DNA of 64,000 nt from Planctomycetota bacterium (GTDB lineage: Bacteria > Planctomycetota > UBA1135 > UBA2386), in NCBI GenBank assembly GCA_025459175.1, contig JALORC010000010.1, positions 25,415 through 89,414 of the forward strand, written 5' to 3'. Under the pieces are notes generated by a model. That model did no database searches and had not been told where the DNA came from. It saw only the letters and a list, made by a program, of their open reading frames with translations. The translations under genes and the position numbers were made by a program. Numbering within the stretch: the first letter of the stretch is position 1; each line of letters opens with the position of its first letter. This document shows positions 36,574 to 45,112 of this stretch, in pieces.

Positions 36574-37290
36574 TCACTCCGCGACACACTCGGAGTCACT
36601 GCCGAACTCCTCCACCGCCGACGGCGCCCGACACGCCGCCTGCTCCGAAACCGCCGCAGACAGCCCCATCGCCTCCAACACCCGCGCGATGGATTCCGGA
36701 TCGCTGATCGCCGCCAGCACCCGCCGGATTCCCGAACACTTGGGGCAGACCCCGCCGACGGCCAGATCGTCGACTGCCGCCACCATGCGGAACCCGCAGC
36801 CGCGCGCGAACCCGCCGCTCGGCCTGCTGCCTATGGAACGCGGCGGCGGCGACGTTCTCGGCTCCCCCTTGGCGACCGCAGCCGCAGTCGCCTCCTGCCC
36901 CGCGGGGCCATCGCCAGCCCCGTGCTGGCAGCCGACGGATTCCCCTGCTTCCTCCACACGACGCGGCACCACCCGCGAGCGCAGCCCCGACGCCAGCTCC
37001 AGCACCCCGTGATACGTCACCAGGTGCTTCCGAGGCGTCGGAACCAGCGCACACAGGCGCTCCATCAGCACCTGCTTCGTCATCACCACCGCAGTCGTCC
37101 CGTCGCGCCAGCGCTTCTTCAGCGAATACCCGACCCGCCCATCTGCCAACTCCACCAGCCGCGACTCCGGAACCGCCGGCCGGGCTGCGTACTGGCACAG
37201 CTTCTCCAGCTTCTCGCGATCCCGCGCTGACACCCACGCGCCGGCGTGCAGCGAGAACCCGTCCAGCGCCGCGCACAGCGGCCCCTTCAC
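36574..37290 (-). pseudogene. IS91-family transposase, C-terminal third (copy C)
   Basis: The best preserved copy. On the minus strand the frame reads 'LDGFSLHAGAWVSARDREKLEKLCQYAARP', 'ELADGRVGYSLKKRWRDGT', 'LVPTPRKHLVTYHGVL' and 'GGVCPKCSGIRRVLAAISDPESIARVLEAM', in the order seen in IS91/IS801/ISCR transposases, ending at a TGA at 36574. The N-terminal zinc motifs and the Y2 catalytic tyrosine region are absent; the homology stops near 37290, where an unrelated FAD-oxidase fragment starts. The long track ORF to 38247 beyond this point is antisense read-through. Confidence 0.85.
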
Positions 37291-37317
37291 CTGCGGCTCC
37301 CAGCGACCATCACGGCC

Positions 37318-38205
37318 GATCCGACCATCGCACTGACCAGCGCGCTCGCCGAGTGCGGCGCGGCCCTCTACCGCCGCGGCCGCGAGACCGGGCAGCAACT
37401 CGTCGCCGACGCCATCGCCACTGTCCGCCGCAGCGTCCGCGTCGATCCACTTCCCCGCTTTGACATCCGCCCGGGCGACCGCTTCGCGGTGGTGAAGCCG
37501 GGCGTGCTCAACGGCGAGCTGCGCTGCGCGCTGGAGCCGCACGGCCTGTTCTGGCCGCCCGACCCCACCAGCGCCGACTATTCCAGCATCGGCGGCAATC
37601 TGGCCTGCAACGCCAGCGGCCCTCGCGCGGTGAACTACGGCGCCAGCCGCGACAACGTGCTGGCGCTGGTCGCATTGACCGGCACCGGCGAGCTGATCCG
37701 CTGCGGCACCGCCACCACCAATGGCGCCACCGGCTACGACCTGCAGTGGCTGCTGGTCGGCAGCGAGGGCACGCTGGCGCTCATCGTCGAGGCCACCCTG
37801 CGCCTCGCCCCTCTGCCGGCGCAGCGCCGCGCCCTGCGCGCGCTGTACCACGACGTCGACAGCGCCGCCGCGGTGGCGCGGCTGATGGCGCAGCCGGTCA
37901 CGCCCTCGATGCTGGAATTCATGGACGGCGACGCGCTCGCGCTCGCGCGCGGCCACATGCGCGCGCAGGCCGGCGGCAGCGACCTGCCCGAGGACGCGGG
38001 CGCGCTGCTTATGCTCGAAGCCGACGGCGACGCCGACACCCTGCCCGCCGCGGTCGCCGCGCTGCAGGCCGCGGCCCGGGGCCCCGGCTGCCTGGGCGTG
38101 GAGCCCGCCGCCGACGAAGCCGCCCGCGAGCGCCTGTGGGCCGCGCGCAAGGCGCTCTCGCCCGCGCTGCGCACGCTGGCGCCGCCGCACGCCGCTGCGA
38201 CGTGT
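37318..38205 (+). pseudogene. FAD-linked oxidase (GlcD-like) fragment, both ends missing
   Basis: The reading frame carries the FAD-binding type-4 signature 'RFAVVKPGVLNGEL', 'PDPTSADYSSIGGNLACNASGPRAVNYG', 'LVGSEGTLALIVEATLRLAPLP', as in glycolate oxidase GlcD/D-lactate dehydrogenases. The N-terminal P-loop is replaced by unrelated residues, and the C-terminal half ends at 'RTLAPPHAAATC'. No active enzyme can result. The frame stays open into the next gene, giving a false 648-aa fusion in the track. Its start abuts the IS91 remnant, so capture by that element is likely. The phrasing resembles proteobacterial (xanthomonad-like) homologues, which is an impression only. Confidence 0.8.
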
Positions 38206-38247
38206 AGTCTCCCACCTGCAGAGCCACCACCGACAAGGAGATCGCAC

Positions 38248-39192
38248 ATGCCTTCGATCATGTCACCGCGGCCGGGTCGCACCGCTGCCGCACCCCGTCC
38301 GCCGCAGGGCCCGCCGCGCCGATGGCCGCGTGCGTCAGTCCTGACCTGCACTCTCACCCTGCTCGCCGCCTGCGGCAGCACCCCGGTGCGCGAGGACATC
38401 CCGCCGTTCCGCGCCGCCGCGGCCACCGCCAATCAGCAGACCGCGCAGGCCTTCACCGACATCAACGCCTTCCTGCGCGAGCGCCAGATCGATCGCGCCG
38501 TGCAGCAGAACGCCCTCAGCGAGAGCCTGTTCTTCACCGCGCTGGCCGACGAGGACGTGGCCAAGTGGAACCGCGCGTTCGGAGTGATCGACGCCTACGC
38601 CGCTTCGCTGGAGAAACTGCTCGATCCACAGCGCCGCACCGAGGTGCAACAGGAGCTGGTGGGCCTGGGCGATGCCATCGGTCAGATCCGGAACGAACAG
38701 CTCCCCGGCGGCGTGGCCGCCGGCTTCGCCACGCTCGGCGGGCTGCTGTTGCAGATGAAGACCGAGAAGGACGCGATGGCCGCCATCCGCCGCGCCGACC
38801 CCGGCATGCAGGCGGTGTTCGCGACGATGCAGACCGCTCTGGGCGCGCACGAAGAGGACGCGATCCGCGGCACCGTGCGAACCTCGTGGAACCAGCTGCG
38901 CGACGAACGCTCGCTCGACTTCCGCCGTGACCAGGGGGCGGACGCCAGGCGCGCGGTGGTGGAGGATTACGTCGCCATTCTCGACAAGCGCGACGCGCAG
39001 GACCGTTCGCTCGCGGCGCTGCGGCGCTCCCTCGGCCTGCTGGCGAGCGCGCACTCAGCGCTGGCCGCCGGCCGTCCGGGCGGCGCGGGGGCGATACTCG
39101 ACCTGGTGCAACGCGAGTACGCGCTCTGGCGCGCCCAGCGCGAGTCCATCGACAAGGACCGCGCCACGGGCGCCAAGGAAGGTGCGCAATGA
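38248..39192 (+). CDS. Predicted lipoprotein, first of a coupled pair
   Basis: A 314-residue protein from an ATG with AAGGAG seven bases upstream, which fixes the start inside the long track ORF. The N-terminus is basic, then 'SVLTCTLTLLAACGSTP' gives a lipobox with Cys. The remainder is all-helical and soluble ('TAQAFTDINAFLRERQIDRAV', 'RTEVQQELVGLGDAIGQIRNEQ'), probably a helical bundle on the outer or inner membrane. No family recognised. It overlaps the next gene by ATGA. Both lie downstream of the captured oxidase fragment and may have arrived with it. Confidence 0.75.
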   Translation: MPSIMSPRPGRTAAAPRPPQGPPRRWPRASVLTCTLTLLAACGSTPVREDIPPFRAAAATANQQTAQAFTDINAFLRERQIDRAVQQNALSESLFFTALADEDVAKWNRAFGVIDAYAASLEKLLDPQRRTEVQQELVGLGDAIGQIRNEQLPGGVAAGFATLGGLLLQMKTEKDAMAAIRRADPGMQAVFATMQTALGAHEEDAIRGTVRTSWNQLRDERSLDFRRDQGADARRAVVEDYVAILDKRDAQDRSLAALRRSLGLLASAHSALAAGRPGGAGAILDLVQREYALWRAQRESIDKDRATGAKEGAQ

Positions 39193-39548
39193 ACGCCGTC
39201 GTGACCCAACAGAGCCGCCTGAACGCCGGGACCAAAGCGCTGCACGACGCCCTCATCGCCCGGCACAAGGCGCTCTCGGACCGGCTGTCGGTCACCGCCT
39301 CGCTGGACGATGCCGACGCCATCGTGCGTGAGATGCAGGAGGTCAACTTCCGGGTGATGATGAGCGGCAGCCTGCTGTTCAAGCAGACCACGGCCGCCAT
39401 CGATACCCAACTGCAGAGCGTGATGGACGCCAGCACCGACCTCGACGAGGCGATCGCCGAGGCGGACAAGATCAGGGACGTGATCAAGGCCATCAGCAAG
39501 TTCCTCGGCCTGGTGGACAAGGTGCTGGACAGGATCAAGCTGCTGTAG
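39189..39548 (+). CDS. Small helical protein, partner of lipoprotein
   Basis: A 119-residue protein with its ATG overlapping the upstream stop (ATGA). It has no signal peptide and is predicted to be wholly helical ('ALHDALIARHKALSDRLSVTASLDDADAIV', 'EAIAEADKIRDVIKAISKFLGLVDKVL'), compatible with a small coiled bundle that interacts with the lipoprotein. No family recognised. Stop at 39548; the following 450 bases contain only the end repeat. Confidence 0.7.
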   Translation: MNAVVTQQSRLNAGTKALHDALIARHKALSDRLSVTASLDDADAIVREMQEVNFRVMMSGSLLFKQTTAAIDTQLQSVMDASTDLDEAIAEADKIRDVIKAISKFLGLVDKVLDRIKLL

Positions 39549-39756
39549 GAGCGCCTCCGGGCGGCCGCAGACGCGGTCGCGACGCGCGGACCGGCCGTCT
39601 TCGGGGCGGGCGCATGCGATCCGGCGAGGCCGAGTCCTGGCCCGGGCCCTCTCCGGGTCCCGGCCCCGACACCCCTCCCGACCCCGACCTGTGGCCCGGG
39701 GGTGCGCATGCGCTCGAACTTCGGCTCCGGTGTTCCGATGCCGCCCGGGGGTAGGA

Positions 39757-39853
39757 GTCCCGGACCACCCGGAACCCACTCGCGCCAGCTTGCCGCCCGA
39801 TCTCCACCCCGTCCAGCCGGTCCCGGCTGCCCATTTCGCCCCCTCCACCGCCG
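39757..39853 (-). repeat. Dispersed IS91-type end repeat, full-length solo copy
   Basis: GTCCCGGACCACCCGGAACCC, CGCGCCAGCTTGCCGCCCGATC, CCGTCCAGCCGGTCCCGG and GCCCCCTCCACCG occur in that order. It is in direct orientation with the end at 36390 and inverted relative to 16067-16149. It lies in the otherwise gene-free 39549-40005 stretch, where nothing else was found. Confidence 0.8.
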
Positions 39854-40005
39854 GTTCCGCGGTCACGAGGCAATCCGCTACCCCGCCGCGACCCACGAGT
39901 GGTCACCGCACCGGCTCACCCATCCCTCGGCGGGTCACTCGGCCGGGTCACTCGGCCTGGCCATCGTCGCGACCCGGCGGCGCACGGCTAGCCCAGCCGC
40001 GAGCT

Positions 40006-41121
40006 TCATCGACGGAGCTGTCGCACCGTGACCGCAGCGTGCGTCATCGGACAGTAGGCTTGCGCCAGGGAGTCGGGTGTCAGATGGTCGCGAAGATACC
40101 GATAGAGCCACTCGCCGGCGCGCCGCAAGGTATCCGTCGGCACGCGCATGTCCTCGGGAACCATCAAAAGACATTCCCCGAGGTGGCCAGTAACAAGGGC
40201 CAGCGTATCGGCGGTGACTCGTTCTTCGGCGAGGCCGGAATACCAGTTGAGACCCCAGGCGCCATCTTCGCGCTGATTGGCGATGATGCGTGTCAGGCGG
40301 TCGGCGACGCCACGACGAACCCTCGCAGCCACGTCCGGATCGAGCACCGCCACCTGTGTGTCGACACTCGACAAGAGAACCAATGCGTTGAGGGCATGGA
40401 TGCCCGCACACGCCCCAAACTCAGGACTCCGACTCAGCAGCTTCTCGGCCAACTGGTCGAACGAGAACGACTCCCGGTACTTGTTCTGCCAGGAGCGCAC
40501 TGGCGGCAGCGAAAGGATCAGCGAGATCGCCGTCCATTCGAGTTCGGGTTGTTCGATCGAGAAGTTCGCGATCGAATCGACGACGACATCACGCAGTTCG
40601 ACCTGGGCATCGTCGAGTTCGAGCCGGCTCGTCAGCGGCAAGCCCAACTCGAGCAGGCCGGCGAGGACTTGGTCGATGTGCGACTCGTCGGCTGCGGTCG
40701 CGGCCTGCGGCAGCATCGAAGGTGGCCGAAACCGAGCCCCGAAACGAGTCTTCACGGCAATACGCGAATGGAACAACTGCTTGCCGCATTTGAATTGGAG
40801 CAGGGCGGCAAGGACGTCCTCGGATTGATCGATGAGCTCGTCGGCAAACCTCGCGTTCAGTCCGTGTAGCCGCAGGCAGTGCAGGCAGATCGAAGGCGTC
40901 GAGAACAGGGCCCCATTCCTGCGCACACGCGGCCCGAACGTAGCGACGATGCGCGCCCAGACTTCCGCATCGACGTCGACGACCGGCAGCCGCTGCTGCT
41001 TCACACGCAGAGGCTGCTCACGGATCGTCGCGACGCTCTCCGCATGCGAGCCGCGCACCTGCTCCCCGCATGCAGGAAGCAGGAGAACCAGCGCCAACGC
41101 CAGCGGCAGGAAGAGTGGCAT
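40006..41121 (-). CDS. Lipoprotein with alpha/alpha-toroid-like C-terminal half
   Basis: A 371-residue predicted lipoprotein: MPLFLPLALALVLLLPAC has a clean lipobox. The C-terminal half carries helical repeats with 'ANQREDGAWGLNW', the 'QxDGxWG' motif of terpene-cyclase/prenyltransferase and thioester-protein toroids, and regular Ala/Leu helices on either side. No cyclase acid motif is seen, so a binding rather than catalytic role is more likely. It is the last of four minus-strand genes, 14 bases after 41135-41827. The ATG at 41121 is chosen by its signal sequence. Confidence 0.65.
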   Translation of the reverse strand: MPLFLPLALALVLLLPACGEQVRGSHAESVATIREQPLRVKQQRLPVVDVDAEVWARIVATFGPRVRRNGALFSTPSICLHCLRLHGLNARFADELIDQSEDVLAALLQFKCGKQLFHSRIAVKTRFGARFRPPSMLPQAATAADESHIDQVLAGLLELGLPLTSRLELDDAQVELRDVVVDSIANFSIEQPELEWTAISLILSLPPVRSWQNKYRESFSFDQLAEKLLSRSPEFGACAGIHALNALVLLSSVDTQVAVLDPDVAARVRRGVADRLTRIIANQREDGAWGLNWYSGLAEERVTADTLALVTGHLGECLLMVPEDMRVPTDTLRRAGEWLYRYLRDHLTPDSLAQAYCPMTHAAVTVRQLRR

Positions 41122-41134
41122 GAAGAAGGGACGC

Positions 41135-41827
41135 TCAGCGCTTGGCAAGCTTGCGGAACGCGCCGCGGGCGCGCTGCCATTGGCCGATCGCCTTCCCCAA
41201 TTCCGGATACTCATCGGTGCTGACGAAGTAGTCGGCCACAGCGGAGCCAACGCGGAGGGTCCCGGTCTGCCCCATCCAAACCGTATCAGGGGTAGCCTCG
41301 ACCTTGACTGGGGGCGGCTGATTGTAGACGTAGCGCTGCTTGAGAATGAGATTGCGCAGAGTCCGCATCGAGAACTCGCTGTCGGCGAGTTCGTGTGCTT
41401 TTCGCTCCGCCTCCGCGCGCTCGGCATCGGGCAGTTTCGCTACCAGCGCGAGGTTCTCGGCGAGCGCCTCTTCATAGCATTCGCGCCGAAGTGTGCTGGC
41501 CTCTTCATTGAGGGCCTGGATCAGGACGGCCAAATCGACCGCGCCGATGTCCACCCGGGGCACCGGCGCGGCGCTAGCCGTCTCGGTCTTGTCGACCGGT
41601 TCACCTCCGGTGGCGGCACCCACCGGATCACCCACGGCAATCGGCGGCTTCGCATCTTCGCGATCGGGCTCTGCTCCTTGCGCCTTCTCCCCGGCGACGG
41701 GACCTTGCGCCTGGACTCCATGCTCGGCCACCCACTCCGCAGGCGCGACCGAACGGTCAGATCCATGGGTGACGAACCAGACGATGGCGCACACCATGGC
41801 CACCGCGACGAGCATCAGTCGGATCAT
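41135..41827 (-). CDS. Membrane-anchored protein of unknown function
   Basis: A 230-residue protein. One N-terminal helix (MIRLMLVAVAMVCAIVWFVTHG) anchors it; a Pro/Ala/Glu-rich linker of about 70 residues follows, then a helical domain ('VLIQALNEEASTLRRECYEEALAENLALVAKLPDAERAEAERKAHELADS') and a short basic end. No family recognised. It overlaps the upstream gene by four bases (ATGA at 41824-41827), so it is co-translated with it. Confidence 0.7.
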   Translation of the reverse strand: MIRLMLVAVAMVCAIVWFVTHGSDRSVAPAEWVAEHGVQAQGPVAGEKAQGAEPDREDAKPPIAVGDPVGAATGGEPVDKTETASAAPVPRVDIGAVDLAVLIQALNEEASTLRRECYEEALAENLALVAKLPDAERAEAERKAHELADSEFSMRTLRNLILKQRYVYNQPPPVKVEATPDTVWMGQTGTLRVGSAVADYFVSTDEYPELGKAIGQWQRARGAFRKLAKR

Positions 41828-43020
41828 CCCAGCTTCTCCTCGTAGAGATCTGTCGAAGCGCGCCTTCCGACCATCGCCGACGAGCCCCCGGGGCGCACCT
41901 CACCTGTCCGACGCGCGCGTCGTCGATGTCCATCGAGCAACAGCACGAACGCGGCCAGCAGGGCGCACACAGAAGCCACCAAACGCCACCACGCTGGGTC
42001 CTGCGCCCGAGCGACACGACGCTCGAAAGCAGACTGCAACATCCCAGCTGACTCTTCGAGCATGTCGTGTCCACCGGGCACGACCTGCTCCGACGTGCCG
42101 GTCTTGCGATCGAGGCGTAACCAACCTGGCCCTTGCTCGGGCAGCGGGACGTCACGCGCAACCTTTTGCACATCGATGTTGACCACCTCGACCGTGATGA
42201 CCGCCGGGTGCGCACCTCCGTAAGCATTGCCATCGCCGTCTATGAGCGGCGTGACATCGAAGACCGCGGGCAGCTTGCCGACCCCTGCGACATCCCGCAA
42301 CTCGCGCACCGACAGAATCATGGCCGGCCTCTCTGCTTGGTACCACGTCCGCCGAAGCAGCGGGAAGTCCGGTGGTGCCCCGAGCACGATCTCGTCGATG
42401 CCTTGTCGCGATACCGAGACTCGGGCCGCGTCGATGGGGTCGTCCGAACGCATCGGGGCCACCTTGTACCGCGCGTCGCGAAGCACGTGCCGGATGCTGA
42501 CACTGCTACCGAAGAACGCGGGAGGCTCGAGGTTCGGCTCGTTGTCGGGAAGAGTCCAGACTCCACTGCCGCGAAACCAGAACAGGACCGCGAGGCGTTC
42601 GAAGTTGGGGAGGCCTGGGTTGTCGATGGACTCGATCATTCGCTTGGCGACCCAATTGACGTGGACCCGCTGCGCATCCATCCACGTCTGTGTCCGGCCG
42701 TAGAATGCCCGCCACGGCACTCCCGCGGACGAATGGCCGCTGTCCAGGCAGATCGCGCCGCGCGCATCGATGGCGCAGTCGCAGTGCACGAGCTCACCGG
42801 GATCCGGGCCCGGGAAACGCGAGGCCACGAACAGGTGGGGCATTGCGCGACACTTGCTGATCCACCCGTCAAGAACAACCGAGCGCAGATCCTCTGGTGC
42901 GATGGCGGCGACCGCATGCGTCGATGCCTGCTGACTGAGGAGGGTCCGGCTCGGCCCCAGCAACGTCAACCCGACGGCAACCACCGTCCACAGTCGCAAG
43001 GTCGAAAGCCGATCTGTCAT
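41824..43020 (-). CDS. Exported protein with C-terminal membrane helix
   Basis: A 398-residue protein. The ATG giving MTDRLSTLRLWTVVAVGLTLLG is chosen because it overlaps the upstream stop by four bases. After a signal peptide comes an exported domain ('HLFVASRFPGPDPGELVHCDCAIDARGAICLDSGHSS', then 'RMIESIDNPGLPNFERLAVLFWFRGSGVW') with several Cys residues, then one C-terminal membrane helix ('WWRLVASVCALLAAFVLLLD') and a basic cytoplasmic tail. The layout suggests a large domain held outside. No family recognised; it may work with the C39-like gene. Confidence 0.7.
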   Translation of the reverse strand: MTDRLSTLRLWTVVAVGLTLLGPSRTLLSQQASTHAVAAIAPEDLRSVVLDGWISKCRAMPHLFVASRFPGPDPGELVHCDCAIDARGAICLDSGHSSAGVPWRAFYGRTQTWMDAQRVHVNWVAKRMIESIDNPGLPNFERLAVLFWFRGSGVWTLPDNEPNLEPPAFFGSSVSIRHVLRDARYKVAPMRSDDPIDAARVSVSRQGIDEIVLGAPPDFPLLRRTWYQAERPAMILSVRELRDVAGVGKLPAVFDVTPLIDGDGNAYGGAHPAVITVEVVNIDVQKVARDVPLPEQGPGWLRLDRKTGTSEQVVPGGHDMLEESAGMLQSAFERRVARAQDPAWWRLVASVCALLAAFVLLLDGHRRRARRTGEVRPGGSSAMVGRRASTDLYEEKLG

Positions 43021-43619
43021 GTCCGACCTCCGAGGCGCCAACGCAACAGCAACAACACGATCGCCCCACCGAGCGAGCCCCAGTGCACAAGCCACGCAAC
43101 GGTCAGGCGTGACGGCGGCGAGGCAATGAGAACGTGTCCGGACCAAAGCCGCTGAAACGCCTGCCTGCCGATGCTCTGCCTCAGCACCGTGGCCGCATCG
43201 AAGAGCGTCACACTATTAGGGTCCATCCTGACAACGATAGCATAGCCGCCGGCGCGGCCGTCGTCGCCGACGGCATCTTCGAGGTGCACGATGACTGGAA
43301 GCTGGGTTTTTGTCAGAGCATCCATCGAACCGAAACCGGTATGACTCGCCGCACCGAGCGCCGTGGCCGCGTTCTCCAGCCTCGCCAGGGTCACCGGGTA
43401 CCCTTGTTCCGCGACCGCCCGCACGACGTCGCCGTACAGGATGTCGTGGCCGCATCCGCGCAGCTGGAGGAACAAGGCGTTGGCCGCAGCCGATTCGGTG
43501 TTGCGCCAGATCGCGGGCACACCAGGGCCTTCATCCTGGCCAGCGGCCACCGCGGCGAGGGAGAACAGGCACAAACCTGCCATCGCCGCACGCGAGACGC
43601 TGCAGTAGGGCCGTTGCAT
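43017..43619 (-). CDS. C39 peptidase-like membrane protein, probably inactive
   Basis: A 200-residue protein with a signal segment (MAGLCLFSLAAVAAGQ region) and one C-terminal helix ('WLVHWGSLGGAIVLLLLRW'). The middle has the shape of a C39 peptidase: 'LRGCGHDILYGDVVRAVAEQG' (Cys near the expected nucleophile), 'ALTKTQLPVIVHLED', 'VTLFDAATVLRQSIGRQAFQRLWSGHVLI'. In active C39 enzymes the catalytic His heads the 'HFVVL' strand; here the strand reads GGYAIVV, so the His seems lost. It overlaps the next gene by ATGA, and follows the Cys-rich gene at 43741-44109. C39 domains normally cut Gly-Gly leaders of exported peptides. Confidence 0.65.
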   Translation of the reverse strand: MQRPYCSVSRAAMAGLCLFSLAAVAAGQDEGPGVPAIWRNTESAAANALFLQLRGCGHDILYGDVVRAVAEQGYPVTLARLENAATALGAASHTGFGSMDALTKTQLPVIVHLEDAVGDDGRAGGYAIVVRMDPNSVTLFDAATVLRQSIGRQAFQRLWSGHVLIASPPSRLTVAWLVHWGSLGGAIVLLLLRWRLGGRT

Positions 43620-43704
43620 CGGTCAGTAGTTTCTTCGACTGGAGAGCAACGATAGGCGTGAACGACTTCGGCAAACCCGGCGAACACGCCGTAGTCGACG
43701 GGAA

Positions 43705-43724
43705 CGAGGCCGGGAAGGGCCTCG
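43705..43724 (-). terminator. Hairpin between Cys-rich gene and C39-like gene
   Basis: CGAGGCC pairs with GGCCTCG around a six-base loop, 17 bases after the stop of the Cys-rich gene. Like the hairpins at 29480 and 45496 it separates a small Cys-rich gene from its larger downstream neighbours; no T-tract. Confidence 0.5.
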
Positions 43725-43740
43725 CGGCTTCCCCCCTCGG

Positions 43741-44109
43741 TCAGCCTCCGTCAACAGGCGGCACGTAGTCGCACGGGAACGGGACCCGCATCACACTGCC
43801 GCAGCCGACGACGGCGCTACCGGTCGACGTGCAGTACTTGATCCCGCCAAATGTGTTGAACCTGTTATCGCCGTCGGCCCGGGGGACCCAGCACTTCGTG
43901 GCAACGCAGCGCAAAGGCCAAGGACCGTACTCGTTGGGATCGCCCCCGGCACACCCGAGGAACTTCCAAGTGGCACAAGAATCCTCGCCCCCCAAGGACA
44001 TCGTCAGGACACCGTCCGCGTCTTCGAACAAGCGGGTCTCCGGGGAAGGAACTGCAGCGAGGGCCAAAGCGCTTACAGCAAGCGCCAAAATCATTCTTCC
44101 AGTGCGCAT
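43741..44109 (-). CDS. Small Cys-rich exported protein (locus 2)
   Basis: A 122-residue protein. The ATG with AAGGAGA eight bases upstream is chosen; the track's longer start is not. A hydrophobic segment (MRTGRMILALAVSALALAAV) is followed by 'DGVLTMSLGGEDSCATWKFLGC', where SLGG resembles a double-glycine leader site directly before the Cys-rich part. Seven cysteines ('LRCVATKCWVP', 'KYCTSTG', 'VVGCGSV', 'FPCDYVPP'). No family recognised. It heads a five-gene run with the C39-like protein next, which fits a processed exported peptide, though the C39 His appears missing. Confidence 0.7.
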   Translation of the reverse strand: MRTGRMILALAVSALALAAVPSPETRLFEDADGVLTMSLGGEDSCATWKFLGCAGGDPNEYGPWPLRCVATKCWVPRADGDNRFNTFGGIKYCTSTGSAVVGCGSVMRVPFPCDYVPPVDGG

Positions 44110-44294
44110 CTTGCTCTCCTTGGTTGTTGGAGTTTCCTTGGAGCCGGGTGACATACCCAGCGTCCCTTCGTGACTCTGTGCAATACCATCGCACAGCAGA
44201 TTTCCATGGAACCACAAACCATCGTATCCTTCAACCCCAAACTCCTGATCGGCCATCGGCGACGTAATCCAGCCGGCGCATCCACGCGCCGTGG

Positions 44295-44588
44295 GCTGTG
44301 ACCCGCTGCCGAAACCCAACGCAAGGCCCCGGCCTCCTTGGAATCTCCTTCTTCTCCGACTTGGCGCTCAGATACCCCCGGAACGAGTCCTCAGGAATGC
44401 GTGCGATAGCCTTGCAGCGCCGCCCCCTGCCCTTGTCGTTTGCAGCCAGCGCGCCGCCACCAAGCAAGTTCGCAGCCTGCGATCTTGCTCGATCTCCGTC
44501 TCGGACAGAGCTTTGCAGCAAATCTGCATCCAGCTTGCGCGTCCCGCTGAACTGGCAGGATGCAATGCGGATGGCCTCCTCGAGGCGA
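44295..44588 (-). pseudogene. Decayed partial copy of the phage-like gene at 30264-31358
   Basis: The minus frame reads 'EEAIRIASCQFSGTRKLDADLLQSSVRDGDRARSQAANLL' and 'AIARIPEDSFRGYLSAKSEKKEIP', aligning with residues of the 30.3-31.4 kb protein, then shifts frame at 'RRPGPCVGF' against 'KEAGALRWVS'. No start, no C-terminal part. It belongs to the otherwise gene-free 44110-45112 stretch, together with the end repeat at 44753. Confidence 0.8.
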
Positions 44589-44752
44589 CCGCCATCGAGG
44601 CCGATTCGCATCGAGGTGCGCGGCGAAGCCCAAGCCCGTGTCGGCAAGGGCATCGGCACCAACTACGTTTCGCCAGGGCCACTGATCCTTCTGGGCCTTT
44701 CGGCGCGCCAGGATGGCTAGTTCCGGAACCGCGGCGGGCTCGGAACCGCTGC

Positions 44753-44840
44753 GCGACCGGCTGGACGGCGGGATGCGCAGCGGGCAGGCTGGCGGGGGTG
44801 GGTTCCGGGTGGCCTGGGACAGCAGCGTGATCTTACTGCA
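44753..44840 (+). repeat. Dispersed IS91-type end repeat, diverged copy
   Basis: GCGACCGGCTGGACGG, GGGCAGGCTGGCGGGGGTG and GGTTCCGGGTGGCCTGGGAC are shared with the other ends; even the terminal part AGCAGCGTGATCTTACTG parallels TGCAGCTTGAACTTCCTA. Oriented like 16067-16149. Confidence 0.6.
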
Positions 44841-45112
44841 CCCGATCTTCGCCGGTTCGATAGATGGCACGTAGCGTGCGGCGACGACCTCTGACACTCA
44901 GGCGCGCCTTTCTCTCGCCGGAAACCGGAAACCCAACCTCGAACAGCGACCGCGTGAGCGGGAGTGGTTTACCCATCGGGTGCGGTAGCGGCCGAAGTCC
45001 TGCGTTTTTGAGGTGACCCGTCGCGTTCGTGGCGAAAGTATAGCATGTGTTCTGTGGGAGGTAAGCACCTTCGCCTGTCTCCCGCTAGAGCTCAACAACT
45101 TGGAGCCAACTC

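Noticed and set aside
37246-39192. 648-aa fusion of FAD oxidase and lipoprotein
   Set aside because: The lipoprotein has its own ATG, AAGGAG site and signal sequence at 38248; the open frame upstream is the chance continuation of a broken gene.
41493-42182. Plus-strand ORFs opposite the C39-like locus
   Set aside because: Overlap four minus-strand genes joined by ATGA overlaps and signal peptides; the plus-strand translations show no motif.
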